Source: Agromyces albus (GTDB lineage: Bacteria; Actinomycetota; Actinomycetes; Actinomycetales; Microbacteriaceae). Taken from it: 64,000 nt of DNA. Where the stretch lies: NCBI RefSeq assembly GCF_030815405.1, contig NZ_JAUSWX010000001.1, forward strand, positions 124,001 through 188,000, given 5' to 3'. The notes under the pieces are model-generated. The model did not search any database. It saw only the letters and a program-made list of their open reading frames with translations, and was not told the DNA's origin. A program made the position numbers and the translations under genes. Positions within the stretch are counted from its first letter, which is position 1. Each line of letters begins with the position of its first letter. Below, piece after piece: positions 15,055-24,646 of this stretch.

Positions 15055-15999
15055 ATGAAGGCCAGAAGCAGAGTACAGATCGCGGCCGGAGGATTCGCCA
15101 TTGTGCTGGCACTGACCGCCTGCAGCGGCACCGCCACCAGCGGCACCGCCACCGGCGGCGACGAGGCTGCGAACGTCTCGAAGACATCGAACACGACCGA
15201 CATCTCCGAGGGCGTCCAGCCTGACGAAGCCGCGGTCGACCTGCTCCCGCAGTCCTACAAGGACAAGGGTGAGCTGACCGTGGCCATGGACCTGCACTAC
15301 CCGCCGACGACCTTCCTCGCCGACGACAACACCACCCCGATCGGACTCAACCCTGACATCGCCCGATTGGTCGCAAAGAAGCTCGGCCTCGAGCTGAAGT
15401 TCGAGAACACCGGTTTCGATACCATCATTCCCGGCATCGAGGGTGGTCGCTACGATTTCACCGCCACGACGATGTCCCCTTCGCCTGAACGGCTCGAGGT
15501 GCTTGACATGATCGACTACCTCAACAGCGGGGTATCGGTTGCCGTGCCCGCCGGGAACCCCCTCGAGCTCAGCAACGACGACCTGTGCGGCAGGAACATC
15601 GCGGTGACCAAGGGCTCGAACGCTCAGCTGATCCACCTGCCGAATGTCTCCGAATGGACGTGCGAATCGAAGGGCAAGCCCGCGATCAACGGCGTGACCC
15701 TGCCCAATGTCCAGGAGGCGTTGACGCAACTGGCCTCGAAGAGGGTCGACGGCGTGTTCTACGACACTCCGTCGCTGGTCTGGGCTGACCAGCAGCAGCC
15801 CGACACGTTCACTGTTCTGACGCCCCAGATGGATACCCGCTCGGACCACACCGTGGCCATCGGCCTGAAGAAGGGATCGGAACTGACGCCGGCCCTGCAG
15901 GCTGCAGTTCAGTCCGTCTTGGACAGCCCGGAGTACCAGAAGTCGCTCGAGACGTGGGGACTGACTGCTGCGGGCATCACGACCGCTGCCCTCAACTGA
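15055..15999 (+). CDS. Amino-acid ABC transporter substrate-binding lipoprotein (family 3)
   Basis: 314 residues with a lipoprotein signal: basic start, hydrophobic core, lipobox LTAC with Cys23. The mature part has the family 3 layout: GELTVAMDLHYPPTTF, GLNPDIARLVAKKLGL, FTATTMSPSPER and NIAVTKGSNAQ. Such proteins bind polar or basic amino acids, opines or similar amines. ATG 15055 follows GAAGGGAAGC; an upstream GTG at 15040 is less likely. It is first gene of the importer operon, downstream of sites 4 and 5. Confidence 0.88.
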   Translation: MKARSRVQIAAGGFAIVLALTACSGTATSGTATGGDEAANVSKTSNTTDISEGVQPDEAAVDLLPQSYKDKGELTVAMDLHYPPTTFLADDNTTPIGLNPDIARLVAKKLGLELKFENTGFDTIIPGIEGGRYDFTATTMSPSPERLEVLDMIDYLNSGVSVAVPAGNPLELSNDDLCGRNIAVTKGSNAQLIHLPNVSEWTCESKGKPAINGVTLPNVQEALTQLASKRVDGVFYDTPSLVWADQQQPDTFTVLTPQMDTRSDHTVAIGLKKGSELTPALQAAVQSVLDSPEYQKSLETWGLTAAGITTAALN

Positions 16000-16046
16000 C
16001 GAGTGTGTGCCATGCTCCCTTCAATCTCCCAAGGAAGTGAGACCAA

Positions 16047-16979
16047 ATGAGCCAGGTCGACGTGTCCCTCAAGCCGAGGATTCGGCGCCGAAGCGCCTTC
16101 GAATACGTTGTATGGGTTGTCTGCAGTCTGCTCGGCGCGGGAATCCTCTACTCGGTGGCGACCAACCCGAACTTCAAATGGGACGTGGTCGCTCGGTACT
16201 TCACTCAGGAGACGATCCTCCGCGGACTGATGGTCACGATCATGCTGACCGTCGTGAGCATGGTGCTGGGTACGCTTCTGGGCCTTGCGCTGGCGATCAT
16301 GAGGGCATCCAGCCTCAAGCCCATCGCGGCCACCGCGGGCGTGTACATCACGTTCTTCCGAGGTACCCCGGTTCTCGTGCAGCTCATCTTCTGGTTCAAC
16401 ATCGCTGCGCTGTATCCCAACCTCACGATCGGGATACCGTTCACCGACGTGCAGCAGGCGATCGACGTCAATGCACTGATGGCGCCGATCACGGCGGCGA
16501 TCATCGGCCTGACGCTGAATGAAGCCGCATACATGGCGGAGATCATCCGCGGCGGGTTCTCCTCTGTCGGCAAGGGTCAGATCGAAGCAGCGGACTCGCT
16601 GGGGATGAGCGGCGCCACGAAGATGCGGAAGATCATCATTCCGCAGGCCATGCCGTCGATCATCCCAGCCACCGGCAATCAGGTCATCGGCATGTTCAAG
16701 GAGACCTCGCTCGTCAGTGTCCTGGGCGTTGCGGAACTTCTCCAGAGCGCGCAGTTGATCTATGCGCGCACCTACGAGACCATTCCCCTCCTCATCGTTG
16801 CCAGCCTCTGGTACCTGGTGATGACCCTCATCCTGAGCTACCCCCAGTCGCAGCTGGAGAAGAAGTACTCCCACTCCTCCGCTGTGCTCCCCAGGAAGGC
16901 GAAGCGAGTCGTCCTGGCAGAGCCGGCTGACGTGACGGAACCAGTTGCCTTGACCGACCCAGAAGGGATTGCACGATGA
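16047..16979 (+). CDS. Polar amino-acid ABC transporter permease (His/Glu/Gln/Arg/opine family)
   Basis: 310 residues. It has an extended N-terminus with one segment, then the HisM/GlnP core: TEnd-type [40 protein letters not shown] (EAA loop) and [20 protein letters not shown]. One permease gene only, so a homodimer is likely. Its stop overlaps the ATPase start (ATGA, 16976-16979). It would form the membrane channel for the compound bound by the 15055 lipoprotein. Confidence 0.9.
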   Translation: MSQVDVSLKPRIRRRSAFEYVVWVVCSLLGAGILYSVATNPNFKWDVVARYFTQETILRGLMVTIMLTVVSMVLGTLLGLALAIMRASSLKPIAATAGVYITFFRGTPVLVQLIFWFNIAALYPNLTIGIPFTDVQQAIDVNALMAPITAAIIGLTLNEAAYMAEIIRGGFSSVGKGQIEAADSLGMSGATKMRKIIIPQAMPSIIPATGNQVIGMFKETSLVSVLGVAELLQSAQLIYARTYETIPLLIVASLWYLVMTLILSYPQSQLEKKYSHSSAVLPRKAKRVVLAEPADVTEPVALTDPEGIAR

Positions 16980-17743
16980 GCGACGACGGAACGATCTTCG
17001 CCCGAGGGCTTCGAAAGTCCTTCGGACCGAAGACAGTGCTTCAGGACATCGACCTGGAGATCGCCTCCGGCGAGATCTGCTGCATCATCGGCCCCAGCGG
17101 CTCGGGAAAATCGACCCTCCTTCGATGCATGAACGGTCTGGAGTCGGTCGACTCTGGAGTCCTGAAAGTCAACGGTGAGCATGTCGGGTACTACGAAACG
17201 GAGACCGCCCTTCATGCGCTGAGCCGGAAGGAGGTCGCGCGGCAGCGCACCAAGGTGGGCATGGTCTTCCAGCAGTTCAACCTCTTTCCGAACATGACCG
17301 CCCGCGAGAACGTCATGGCAGGGCCAGTGCTGGTGAAGCGGGGTGACAAACAGGAAGCCGCCCTGCGGGCTCAAGAACTCCTGACCAGCGTCGGACTGAG
17401 GAGGTTCAGCGATTACTACCCCGCCCAACTGTCGGGCGGGCAGCAGCAGCGCGTGGCCGTGGCCCGCTCGCTGGCCATGGAGCCACGCATCATGCTGTTC
17501 GATGAACCCACGAGCGCCCTCGACCCCGAGAAGGTCGGCGAAGTCCTCACCGTCATGCAGAACTTGGCCAAGAAGGGGATGACCATGGTCGTCGTAACGC
17601 ACGAGATGGGCTTTGCGCGAGAGGTGGCGGACACCCTGCTGTTCATGGACGAAGGATGCATCGTCGAACGCGGTGATGCCCGGGAGGTGCTCTCCAACCC
17701 GAAGGAGCGCCGGACCCAGGCATTCCTGGAGAAGGTGCTCTGA
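16976..17743 (+). CDS. Amino-acid ABC transporter ATP-binding protein
   Basis: 255 residues with Walker [11 protein letters not shown]-loop [13 protein letters not shown], signature LSGGQQQR, Walker [14 protein letters not shown] and switch His ([12 protein letters not shown]). This is a GlnQ/HisP-class subunit of usual length. It overlaps the permease by 4 nt. It is the only ABC transporter ATPase encoded in the window, and it belongs to the amino-acid class rather than the sugar class. Confidence 0.92.
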   Translation: MSDDGTIFARGLRKSFGPKTVLQDIDLEIASGEICCIIGPSGSGKSTLLRCMNGLESVDSGVLKVNGEHVGYYETETALHALSRKEVARQRTKVGMVFQQFNLFPNMTARENVMAGPVLVKRGDKQEAALRAQELLTSVGLRRFSDYYPAQLSGGQQQRVAVARSLAMEPRIMLFDEPTSALDPEKVGEVLTVMQNLAKKGMTMVVVTHEMGFAREVADTLLFMDEGCIVERGDAREVLSNPKERRTQAFLEKVL

Positions 17744-17869
17744 GCACGAGCGGGAGCTTGGCCTCATCGACTCTCACCCTCGGCGAGGGGACGCACCCGG
17801 GCCAATCCCGTGACCGCGTGCTGCGGTCGCTAGAGTCTCGACCACGTCGACGGCCGAAAGGAACCGCAA

Positions 17870-18844
17870 TTGGAGAGTGTCACCAAGAACCGGCAGTCAT
17901 CCCAAGTTCTGAAGGCGATGGTGGCCCGCGCCTACGGACAGGACTCGGTGCCTGCCGGCCACTCCTCCTGGTACTCCGAGTTGGGCGATGGCTGGTTCAG
18001 TGCCGCGTATCGCATCAGGCTCCGCGGCGGGCGGGATGTCGTGCTGAAGGTCGCACCTCCGGCCGGCATCGAGGTGTTGACCTATGAACGCGATGCGATG
18101 CGCACGGAGCTGAAGACCATCGAACTGATCGGGCAGCTCGGCGATATCCCCGTCCCGAGGGTCGACTACGCCGACCTCACCCGTGAAGTCTGCGATGCCG
18201 ACTACTTCTTCATGGAGCACATCGACGCCGAGAACCTCGCGGCCAGGATGGGTGAGCTGCCGCGAGACGAGGCGCGGCGGCACATGGTCGAACTCGGTGC
18301 GTTGAACCGGCGGATCAACTCCATCGTCGGCCCCGCGTTCGGCCCGATCACCGGACCCCACCACTCGAGCTGGGACAGTGCGTTTCTCCAGATGATCGAC
18401 GAGCTCCTGGCTGACGGTGAGCGGCGCACCGTAGATCTGGGTGCCACCTCCGACGGCATTCGGCAGATCGTCACCGGCAACATCGAGAGCCTCCGCGAGG
18501 TCACCGAGCCACGGCTCGTCGAATGGGACCTCTGGCCCGGAAACGTGCTGATCAGCGGCCAGGGCATCTGTGCCGTCGTCGACCATGAACGTGCGTTCTT
18601 CGGCGACCCCCTCATCGAAGTGGGGTTCGCCGGCACGCAATCAGCGCACTTCGGGGACTCCGACGCGTTCATGGAAGGCTACGGCCACCCTGGACTCTCG
18701 ACCACGGAAGTCACACGCCGGAGGCTCTACCAGCTCCACCTCTGCCTGGTCCTGACAATCGAGACCGCCTACCGAGAGTACGGGGACCCGAACCACTCCG
18801 AGTGGGCTCGCCAACAACTGGCGGAAAGCCTCGCGGCCTTCTGA
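17870..18844 (+). CDS. Aminoglycoside phosphotransferase (APH)/choline kinase-like protein
   Basis: 324 residues from TTG 17870, supported by GAAAGGA seven nt upstream. The kinase-like fold shows VVLKVAPP (Lys of the ATP site), FFMEHIDAENLAARM hinge, VEWDLWPGNVLI (catalytic Asp and Asn; the usual His is Glu) and VVDHERAFFGDPLIEVGF (metal Asp). Such proteins phosphorylate small alcohols or amines; resistance is only one role. Its place 126 nt after the importer suggests it may phosphorylate the imported compound, which would give the HAD proteins a phosphate ester to act on. That link is inference. Confidence 0.75.
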   Translation: MESVTKNRQSSQVLKAMVARAYGQDSVPAGHSSWYSELGDGWFSAAYRIRLRGGRDVVLKVAPPAGIEVLTYERDAMRTELKTIELIGQLGDIPVPRVDYADLTREVCDADYFFMEHIDAENLAARMGELPRDEARRHMVELGALNRRINSIVGPAFGPITGPHHSSWDSAFLQMIDELLADGERRTVDLGATSDGIRQIVTGNIESLREVTEPRLVEWDLWPGNVLISGQGICAVVDHERAFFGDPLIEVGFAGTQSAHFGDSDAFMEGYGHPGLSTTEVTRRRLYQLHLCLVLTIETAYREYGDPNHSEWARQQLAESLAAF

Positions 18845-18866
18845 AATCGGGCGCGCTCGGCCTGGT

Positions 18867-19865
18867 TCAGCCGACTCTCGCCGGAGATGAACCCGAGGCT
18901 TCGCCGGTCGACGAGCGGACGACGAGCTCGGGCACGAGATGGAGGCTGCGTCGTCGTTCGCCGCGTGCAAGGCCGACCAGCGTCACGTACGAGCGACGGC
19001 CGACCTCTGCGTAGTCCTGGCGGACCGTGGTGAGCGGAGGGGCGAAGTATGCGGCTCCGTCGTCGTCGTCGTACCCCACGACGCTGATGTCGTCGGGTGC
19101 GTGCTTGCCGACTTCCGAGTAGGCGTGCATGAGCCCGAGCGCCATCTGGTCGCTCGCGCAGAAGACCGCCGTCGCGTCGGTGTCCCGCAAGCGGCGGCCG
19201 GCCCCGAGCCCCGACCGCGCCGACCAATCCCCGTCGACGATGGCGACCGGAGCGACCCCCGCCTCCTCGAGCGAGCGGAGGAACGCCCGTTCTCGGGCCT
19301 GAGCGTGCCCGAGAGTTCGCGGGCCTGCGACGAACGCGAGCCTGGTGTGACCGAGCGCGAGGAGGTGCCGGGTCGCCTGCACCGCACCGTTGTAGGAATC
19401 GATCCCGACCGAAGCGAACTCGTTGTCGTCGTCGAGCGCGAGGACGACGGGCACCTCACCGTCGAACTCCTGCACCGCCCTGACAACGTCCTCATGAGTC
19501 GAGACGACGACGAAGCCGCCGACACCCTCGCGTGCCTGCTTCGCCATGGCGGCGAGAATGGAGCTCGCGACTCCGTCGCCGTTCGGAACGACATCGGTCA
19601 ACGTGATCTCATGCTCGGTGTCGCGTGCAGCCTCGACGATTCCCCGGAAGATCTTCTCGAGGATGCCGCGGCTCGCCCCGTGCAGGCTGATGACGCCGAA
19701 CCGCGTCGTTCCGTAACCGAGTTCTCGCATGGCGGTCTCGATGCGGCGCTTCGTCGTGTCACTGACCTGCACGCGTCCGCTGAGGAACCGTGACACGGTT
19801 CTGGTGCTGACGCCTGCGACTTCGCCGATCTCGCCCGCGCGCGGCGCACCGATGACCGGTGTCAC
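18867..19865 (-). CDS. LacI-family transcriptional regulator
   Basis: 332 residues from GTG 19865, 16 nt after the permease stop. The helix-turn-helix is VAGVSTRTVSRFLSGR (17-32) and the sugar-sensing domain follows (VGIDSYNGAVQATRHLLALGHTRLAFVAG, VVGYDDDDGAAYFAPPLTTV). As last gene of the importer operon it may sense the transported sugar. It is convergent with the phosphotransferase, 22 nt apart. Confidence 0.88.
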   Translation of the reverse strand: MTPVIGAPRAGEIGEVAGVSTRTVSRFLSGRVQVSDTTKRRIETAMRELGYGTTRFGVISLHGASRGILEKIFRGIVEAARDTEHEITLTDVVPNGDGVASSILAAMAKQAREGVGGFVVVSTHEDVVRAVQEFDGEVPVVLALDDDNEFASVGIDSYNGAVQATRHLLALGHTRLAFVAGPRTLGHAQARERAFLRSLEEAGVAPVAIVDGDWSARSGLGAGRRLRDTDATAVFCASDQMALGLMHAYSEVGKHAPDDISVVGYDDDDGAAYFAPPLTTVRQDYAEVGRRSYVTLVGLARGERRRSLHLVPELVVRSSTGEASGSSPARVG

Positions 19866-19881
19866 CGGTCGCCGTCGTCGG

Positions 19882-20853
19882 TCACTTGAGGCTTCCCATC
19901 GTGACGCCGGCTCGCCAGTACCGCTGCATGGCGACCATGAGGAGGACCATGGGAATCGTCGCCACCAGCGAACCGGTGATGACGAGGCTGGTGAGGTCGA
20001 CGGTCGAATCCGTTCCCCGCTGCAGCCAGGAGTAGAGGCCGAGCATCACGGGCCAGCGCTCGGCGGCGCGAAGGAAGACGAGCGGACCGAAGAACGCATT
20101 CCAGATCGCGACGAAATGCAGGAGGAAGACCGTCGCACCGGCCGTGGTCAGCAGGCGCAGGCCGATGCTGAAGAAGATGCGATACTCGCCGGCCCCATCG
20201 ATCCGAGCGGCCTCCATCAGTTCGGGGGGCATCGCGCCCTCGGTGTAGACCTTTGCCAGGTAGACGGAGAAGGGACCGAAGAAGGCCGGGAGGATCATCG
20301 CCCAGACGGTGTCGTAGATCCCGATCTGCACGAAGAGCAGGTAGGACGGGATCGTCAGGAGCGCACCGGGGATGAGGAAGGAGCCGATGATGAATGCCAT
20401 CGAGGTTCCCTTGCCCCTGAACTGGTACATCGCCAAGCCGTAGCCGGCAGCGAGGGCGACGAGCGTCTGTCCTGCCGCGCCAGCGAGTGCGTAGAGCGTA
20501 GAGTTCCCGAGCCATACTCCGAAGATGCCGTCCTGGTACGTGAACAACGAGGACAGGTTCTCGAAGAGGTTGAAGTCGGCGAACCAGAGTCCGTTCGTCG
20601 TGTACAGCTGTTCCTTCGACTTCGTCGCCGAGACGATGAGCCACCATGCGGGGCCGACCGAGTAGATCGTGAAGAGGATCAGTCCGATGAGCACGAACCA
20701 CTTCGAACCGCCACGCGAAGCGGCGAGGCCCGAATGGTCACCCGCGTCTCCGCGTCGCTGCCTGCGACGAGAGGCGCGCAGCGCCCCTCGCTCCGTCCGC
20801 TTCACCTCGTCGGTCGTCTCAAGGGCCGCGCGGTCGACATCTGTCAGGGTCAT
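19882..20853 (-). CDS. Carbohydrate ABC transporter permease, MalG type
   Basis: 323 residues. A charged N-terminal tail of about 50 residues precedes six membrane segments; the EAA loop is EAARIDGAGEYRIFFSIGLRLL. ATG 20853 overlaps the stop of the MalF-type gene in ATGA. It pairs with that subunit. Confidence 0.88.
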   Translation of the reverse strand: MTLTDVDRAALETTDEVKRTERGALRASRRRQRRGDAGDHSGLAASRGGSKWFVLIGLILFTIYSVGPAWWLIVSATKSKEQLYTTNGLWFADFNLFENLSSLFTYQDGIFGVWLGNSTLYALAGAAGQTLVALAAGYGLAMYQFRGKGTSMAFIIGSFLIPGALLTIPSYLLFVQIGIYDTVWAMILPAFFGPFSVYLAKVYTEGAMPPELMEAARIDGAGEYRIFFSIGLRLLTTAGATVFLLHFVAIWNAFFGPLVFLRAAERWPVMLGLYSWLQRGTDSTVDLTSLVITGSLVATIPMVLLMVAMQRYWRAGVTMGSLK

Positions 20854-21830
20854 TGTTCAACCTTGTTCGTGAAGCGGTAGATGATGGCCGAGGCGATGCC
20901 TACGACCGCAGCCAGGATGATCGACAGCGCGGCGGCGTAGTTGAGGTTGCCGACCTGGAACGCCTGGTTGAAGATCACCATGGCGGGAGTGAAGTCCTTC
21001 GTGATCGTCTCGGGAGACACCGCGCGGAAGAGCGTCGGCTCGGCGAAGATCTGCAGCGTGCCGATGATCGAGAGCACGCCGGTCAACACGAGCGAACCCC
21101 GGACGTAGGGGACTTTGATCGACATCGCGATGCGGAAGTCGGATGCTCCGTCGACACGTGCCGCGTCGAAGATCTCGCGAGGCACCGCCTGCAGCGCGCC
21201 GTACAGGATGAGCATGTTGAAGCCGATGTTCCCCCAGAGGGCGAGGTTTCCGATCGAGAACCAGATCAGCGAACCGGAGAAGAAGTTGATGTCCAGGCCG
21301 AGCGCGTCGAAGATCGGCTGGAACGGGCCGACCACAGGGCTGTAGAGGTAGATCCAGATCATCGTCGCGACGATGCCCGGAATCATGTACGGGATGAGCA
21401 ACGAGAGCCGGAAACGGTTCGCCACTCGTCGGGTGACCGCGTCGATCAGCAGGGCGAGCGCGAGACTCACGATCTGCGTGACGGGCACGACGATCGCGGC
21501 ATAGATGCCGACGCGGAGCATCGACGTCCAGAAGATCCCGTCGGTGAGGCCGCGGGTGAAGTTGTCGACGCCGGAGAAGCTGATTTCAGCCTCACCGAAA
21601 CCCAGACCAGACGACTTCTCGGAGAACAGGCTCTGGCCGAGGGCCAGGACGACCGGAAGGATCGTGAAGACGGCGAACCCGATGAAGAACGGCCACGTGA
21701 ACGAGGCCCCTTTGATTCGCTGGAGGCTGCGCCATGACAGGCGAGGAGACGCGGGTCTTCCGCGCTTGGTCGGTTCGGATGGGGGCCCAGCACTGATCTC
21801 TGGATCGCGAACCACTGCTACAGAAGACAT
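20850..21830 (-). CDS. Carbohydrate ABC transporter permease, MalF type
   Basis: 326 residues. After a proline-rich cytoplasmic start come the membrane segments, with the EAA loop at DAARVDGASDFRIAMSIKVPYV and a late SIILAAVVGIASAIIYRF helix. It follows the binding-protein gene by 58 nt and overlaps the MalG-type gene by 4 nt. Confidence 0.88.
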   Translation of the reverse strand: MSSVAVVRDPEISAGPPSEPTKRGRPASPRLSWRSLQRIKGASFTWPFFIGFAVFTILPVVLALGQSLFSEKSSGLGFGEAEISFSGVDNFTRGLTDGIFWTSMLRVGIYAAIVVPVTQIVSLALALLIDAVTRRVANRFRLSLLIPYMIPGIVATMIWIYLYSPVVGPFQPIFDALGLDINFFSGSLIWFSIGNLALWGNIGFNMLILYGALQAVPREIFDAARVDGASDFRIAMSIKVPYVRGSLVLTGVLSIIGTLQIFAEPTLFRAVSPETITKDFTPAMVIFNQAFQVGNLNYAAALSIILAAVVGIASAIIYRFTNKVEQ

Positions 21831-21888
21831 CCGCGTCTCCTCTCCTGTCGATGGTGCGCGGAGCGCACCGGATACTGCGGGGGAACCG

Positions 21889-23223
21889 CTACTTGGCGAT
21901 GGTGTAGTCGATGCCCTTGCTCTCCAGGTCAGTCGCGATGTACGCCTCGACGTTGGCGAGCGCCTCCTCGAGCGTGATCTGCTTGGCGATGAACTTGCCC
22001 CACTGGTCCTGCAGCTCGGGGAACCACGCGTCGTAGTTCGGCCCGCGCTCGAACGAGCCGATCACCTTGGCCTGAGCTTCGTCGATGACCGCTCCGACCT
22101 CTGCCGGCGTCTGGGCGAACAGGTTGTCGGGAACGATCGCCTCGGTGTACTCCGAAACATCCTCGAGCGCAGTCGGCACGCTGATCGCGCCGGTCTCGGG
22201 GTGCTCGCTGGCGGCGATGCCGGCGGGGTCCACCGAGGCGAACGTGTGGAATGCCACAGCGGCCTCGGGGTGCTCGCAGCCGACGGGCACGATGGCGGGG
22301 TTCGCGAAGCCCGTGGCGACCTGCTTCTTCGCGCCGTCGAACTGGGGAAGGTCCACCGCTTCCCACTGGCCGAGGGAGTTCACGAGGTTCGTCTGGAGTC
22401 CGGTGAGCGACCACCACTGCGTGGGCAGGGTAGCCAGCTGACCGCTGTCGAAGTACGAGTAGAGGGCCGGTCGATCCTTGTAGGTCTGGGTGGAATTGAG
22501 GTCGTTGTCGACGATCTCCTGGATGATGCCTGCAGCCTTGAGCGTGGCCTTGTCGTGCAGGTTGACCGTCCAGCTGTCGCCGTCGATCGTGAACCACTCG
22601 GCGCCCGCCTGCTGAGACAGGTTCAACAGCGTCGAGGGGTCTTCACCGGCGAGATTGATGACCTTGACGCCTGCCGGAGCGAGGGCTTTTCCTGCGTCGA
22701 CGAGCTCCTCCCACGTGGTCGGAACCTCGACGCCGTTTGCGGCGAGCGTCGTGGAGTTGACCATCATGAACTGGGCAGAGGCTCCGGTCGGCACACCGTA
22801 GTACTTGTCGCCGACCTTGGCACCCGCCAGGGCGCCAGGGCTGAACCGGTCGGCCACAGGCTCGACATACTCGCTGATGTCCTGCGCCCAGCCGTTGACG
22901 AGCGCGGTCGCCAGCGGACCGGTGCCGGTGACCAGGCATGGGACGCCCTGCTTCGACTCCATGACGTTTCGGAGGTTCGTCTGCGTCGCTTCGTGGCTGG
23001 CCTGCAGCACGTAATTGACGGTGATGTCGTCTTGGCTCGCGTTGAAGGCGTCGACGACGAGTTGCGTGACCTCCGCGTCCCACCCCCAGACGTCGATCGT
23101 GACCGGCTCCGACGCTTCCGGGGCGGGCGGCGCAGATTCGGCGCCGCTCGCGCAGGCGGCGAGGAGGGCGACCGAGGCCAAGCCCGCGGTCAGGGTGAGG
23201 GTACCCCGTAGTGCAGATCGCAT
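21889..23223 (-). CDS. Carbohydrate ABC transporter substrate-binding lipoprotein
   Basis: 444 residues from ATG 23223, preceded by AAAGGAG. Signal peptide with lipobox LLAAC (Cys24). The mature family 1 binding fold shows VTIDVWGWDAEVTQLVVDAFN, YGVPTGASAQFMMVN and PTTWEELVDAGKAL. It is the first gene of an ATPase-less sugar importer operon ending with a LacI gene. The substrate is unknown. Confidence 0.9.
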   Translation of the reverse strand: MRSALRGTLTLTAGLASVALLAACASGAESAPPAPEASEPVTIDVWGWDAEVTQLVVDAFNASQDDITVNYVLQASHEATQTNLRNVMESKQGVPCLVTGTGPLATALVNGWAQDISEYVEPVADRFSPGALAGAKVGDKYYGVPTGASAQFMMVNSTTLAANGVEVPTTWEELVDAGKALAPAGVKVINLAGEDPSTLLNLSQQAGAEWFTIDGDSWTVNLHDKATLKAAGIIQEIVDNDLNSTQTYKDRPALYSYFDSGQLATLPTQWWSLTGLQTNLVNSLGQWEAVDLPQFDGAKKQVATGFANPAIVPVGCEHPEAAVAFHTFASVDPAGIAASEHPETGAISVPTALEDVSEYTEAIVPDNLFAQTPAEVGAVIDEAQAKVIGSFERGPNYDAWFPELQDQWGKFIAKQITLEEALANVEAYIATDLESKGIDYTIAK

Positions 23224-23337
23224 GGATTCACTCCTTTGTGACGTACTCGTCGTTGATGTACAGGCTGTGGGCTTCTTCGACATTCACCCGAATGCACGGC
23301 AATCGCGGTAAACGCTGTCCACCAGCGTGCAACGCAT

Positions 23338-23353
23338 GGATAACGTTTGTCAA
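23338..23353. promoter_or_regulatory. Candidate LacI operator and -35 box for the importer operon
   Basis: GGATAACGTTTGTC (23338-23351) contains the AACGTT centre common in LacI-type operators. On the minus strand TTGACA (23353-23348) overlaps it. The half GGATAACG recurs before the alpha-galactosidase at 60272. A -10 box was not clear. Confidence 0.45.
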
Positions 23354-23487
23354 GGAGCAGTTTTGTCTCGCCGTGTGCACGGCAGACAAGGGGAGATAGT
23401 ACCCCCGAACGGGTGGCGGAGTGCCCTGACGGACAGAGATTCCCGGTCCGAGTAGGCGCGGGGCGTCTGCGGACTCGCGATCGACGT

Positions 23488-24531
23488 TCAGTCGCGAAGG
23501 GGAGGAGTGCCCCCGCGCAGCATGACCGTGCCCGAGACCTGGAACGTCTGGACTCGGTCGGACGGGCTCAAGACCTGAACGACGGCGTGTTCGGCCATCT
23601 CGGCCAGCGGTACGCGCACCGTGGTGAGTGGGGGATCGAGGTCGCGGACGATCGGAACATCGTCGAAGCCGGCCACGGTCACGTCACGTGGGAGGGAGAT
23701 CCCTTCTTCGGCGAATCGGGCGATCGCGCCGAGCGCCATCGCATCGCTCGCAGCGAAGACGACGTCGAGGTCGCCGATCCTGCTGATGAGCCTCTCGGCG
23801 GCGCGATAGCCGCCGTCGTGATCGAAGTCCTCCGTCATCACGAGATCGGCGGGTATCTCGATGCCATGACCTGCGAGGCCACGGGCGAAGCCGGCCGCGC
23901 GCTCGCGTGGCGTGATGAGATCAGCGGGTCCGCCGATCATCGCGAACCGGCGGTATCCGATCGACGCGAGTTCCTCTGCGAGCGCGGCAGCCGACTCGGC
24001 ATTCCGGAGGGTGACCGCGTCGTAGTCGAAGGTGTTGTCACCGATGATCGAGATCCGACCGCCCGCCCTTGCGAAGGCTTCGAGTTCGGCGCCGAATGCT
24101 TCTTCGCGTTTCATGTCGGTGGATCGCGCGATGGCCACCAGTACCGCCTTCGGACGCTGCCCGCGCACGGCCCGCAGCGCGTCGATCTCGTCGTGTTCGG
24201 TCAGTCCTGCAAGAGCGATGAAGACGGAGTGGCCGAGTGCTCGGGCCTTCCGTGTCGCTCCGGACACGAGTTCGGCTGCTCCAGGATCGTCGATCTCCGT
24301 CGCGAGGATCGCGATCGTCTTGTTCGCTCCGGCGGCCATCGACTGAGCTTGGCTGTTCACGGCGTAGTCGAGCTCCCGGGCTGCGTTCCAGATCGCCTCT
24401 CGAGTGGCATCCGGGATCCCGCGGGCGGATCGAACTCCGCCGTTGAGCACGCGTGACGCCGTCGACGGAGAGACGCCGGCGCGGGCCGCCACGTCGTGCA
24501 GAGTGGCTCCCGATCGCCGACGCCCGCTCAT
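23488..24531 (-). CDS. LacI-family transcriptional regulator
   Basis: 347 residues. DNA-binding helix TLHDVAARAGVSPSTASRVLNGGVRS at 9-34 and a periplasmic-binding-type sensor domain (IAILATEIDDPGAAELVSG; DVVFAASDAMALGAIARFAEEG). It is transcribed toward the importer operon and away from a second LacI gene at 24647. Its close likeness to the regulator at 59164 (RVLNGGVR insert, FSRDGGYEA-type segments) suggests paralogy. Confidence 0.9.
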   Translation of the reverse strand: MSGRRRSGATLHDVAARAGVSPSTASRVLNGGVRSARGIPDATREAIWNAARELDYAVNSQAQSMAAGANKTIAILATEIDDPGAAELVSGATRKARALGHSVFIALAGLTEHDEIDALRAVRGQRPKAVLVAIARSTDMKREEAFGAELEAFARAGGRISIIGDNTFDYDAVTLRNAESAAALAEELASIGYRRFAMIGGPADLITPRERAAGFARGLAGHGIEIPADLVMTEDFDHDGGYRAAERLISRIGDLDVVFAASDAMALGAIARFAEEGISLPRDVTVAGFDDVPIVRDLDPPLTTVRVPLAEMAEHAVVQVLSPSDRVQTFQVSGTVMLRGGTPPLRD

Positions 24532-24646
24532 GCGTCGACCCTAACCGAGGTCGTGCGGCAGACCCGTGCGCCGCCGTGCGGATGTGCCACTATGGCCGGT
24601 ATGCCGAGCCGCCTTCCGATCGCGAGCGCTTCTCCGGACCACGCAC

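Noticed and set aside
17870..18844. Antibiotic resistance gene (aminoglycoside phosphotransferase)
   Set aside because: The fold also covers metabolic kinases; the context is catabolic and the catalytic loop is divergent.
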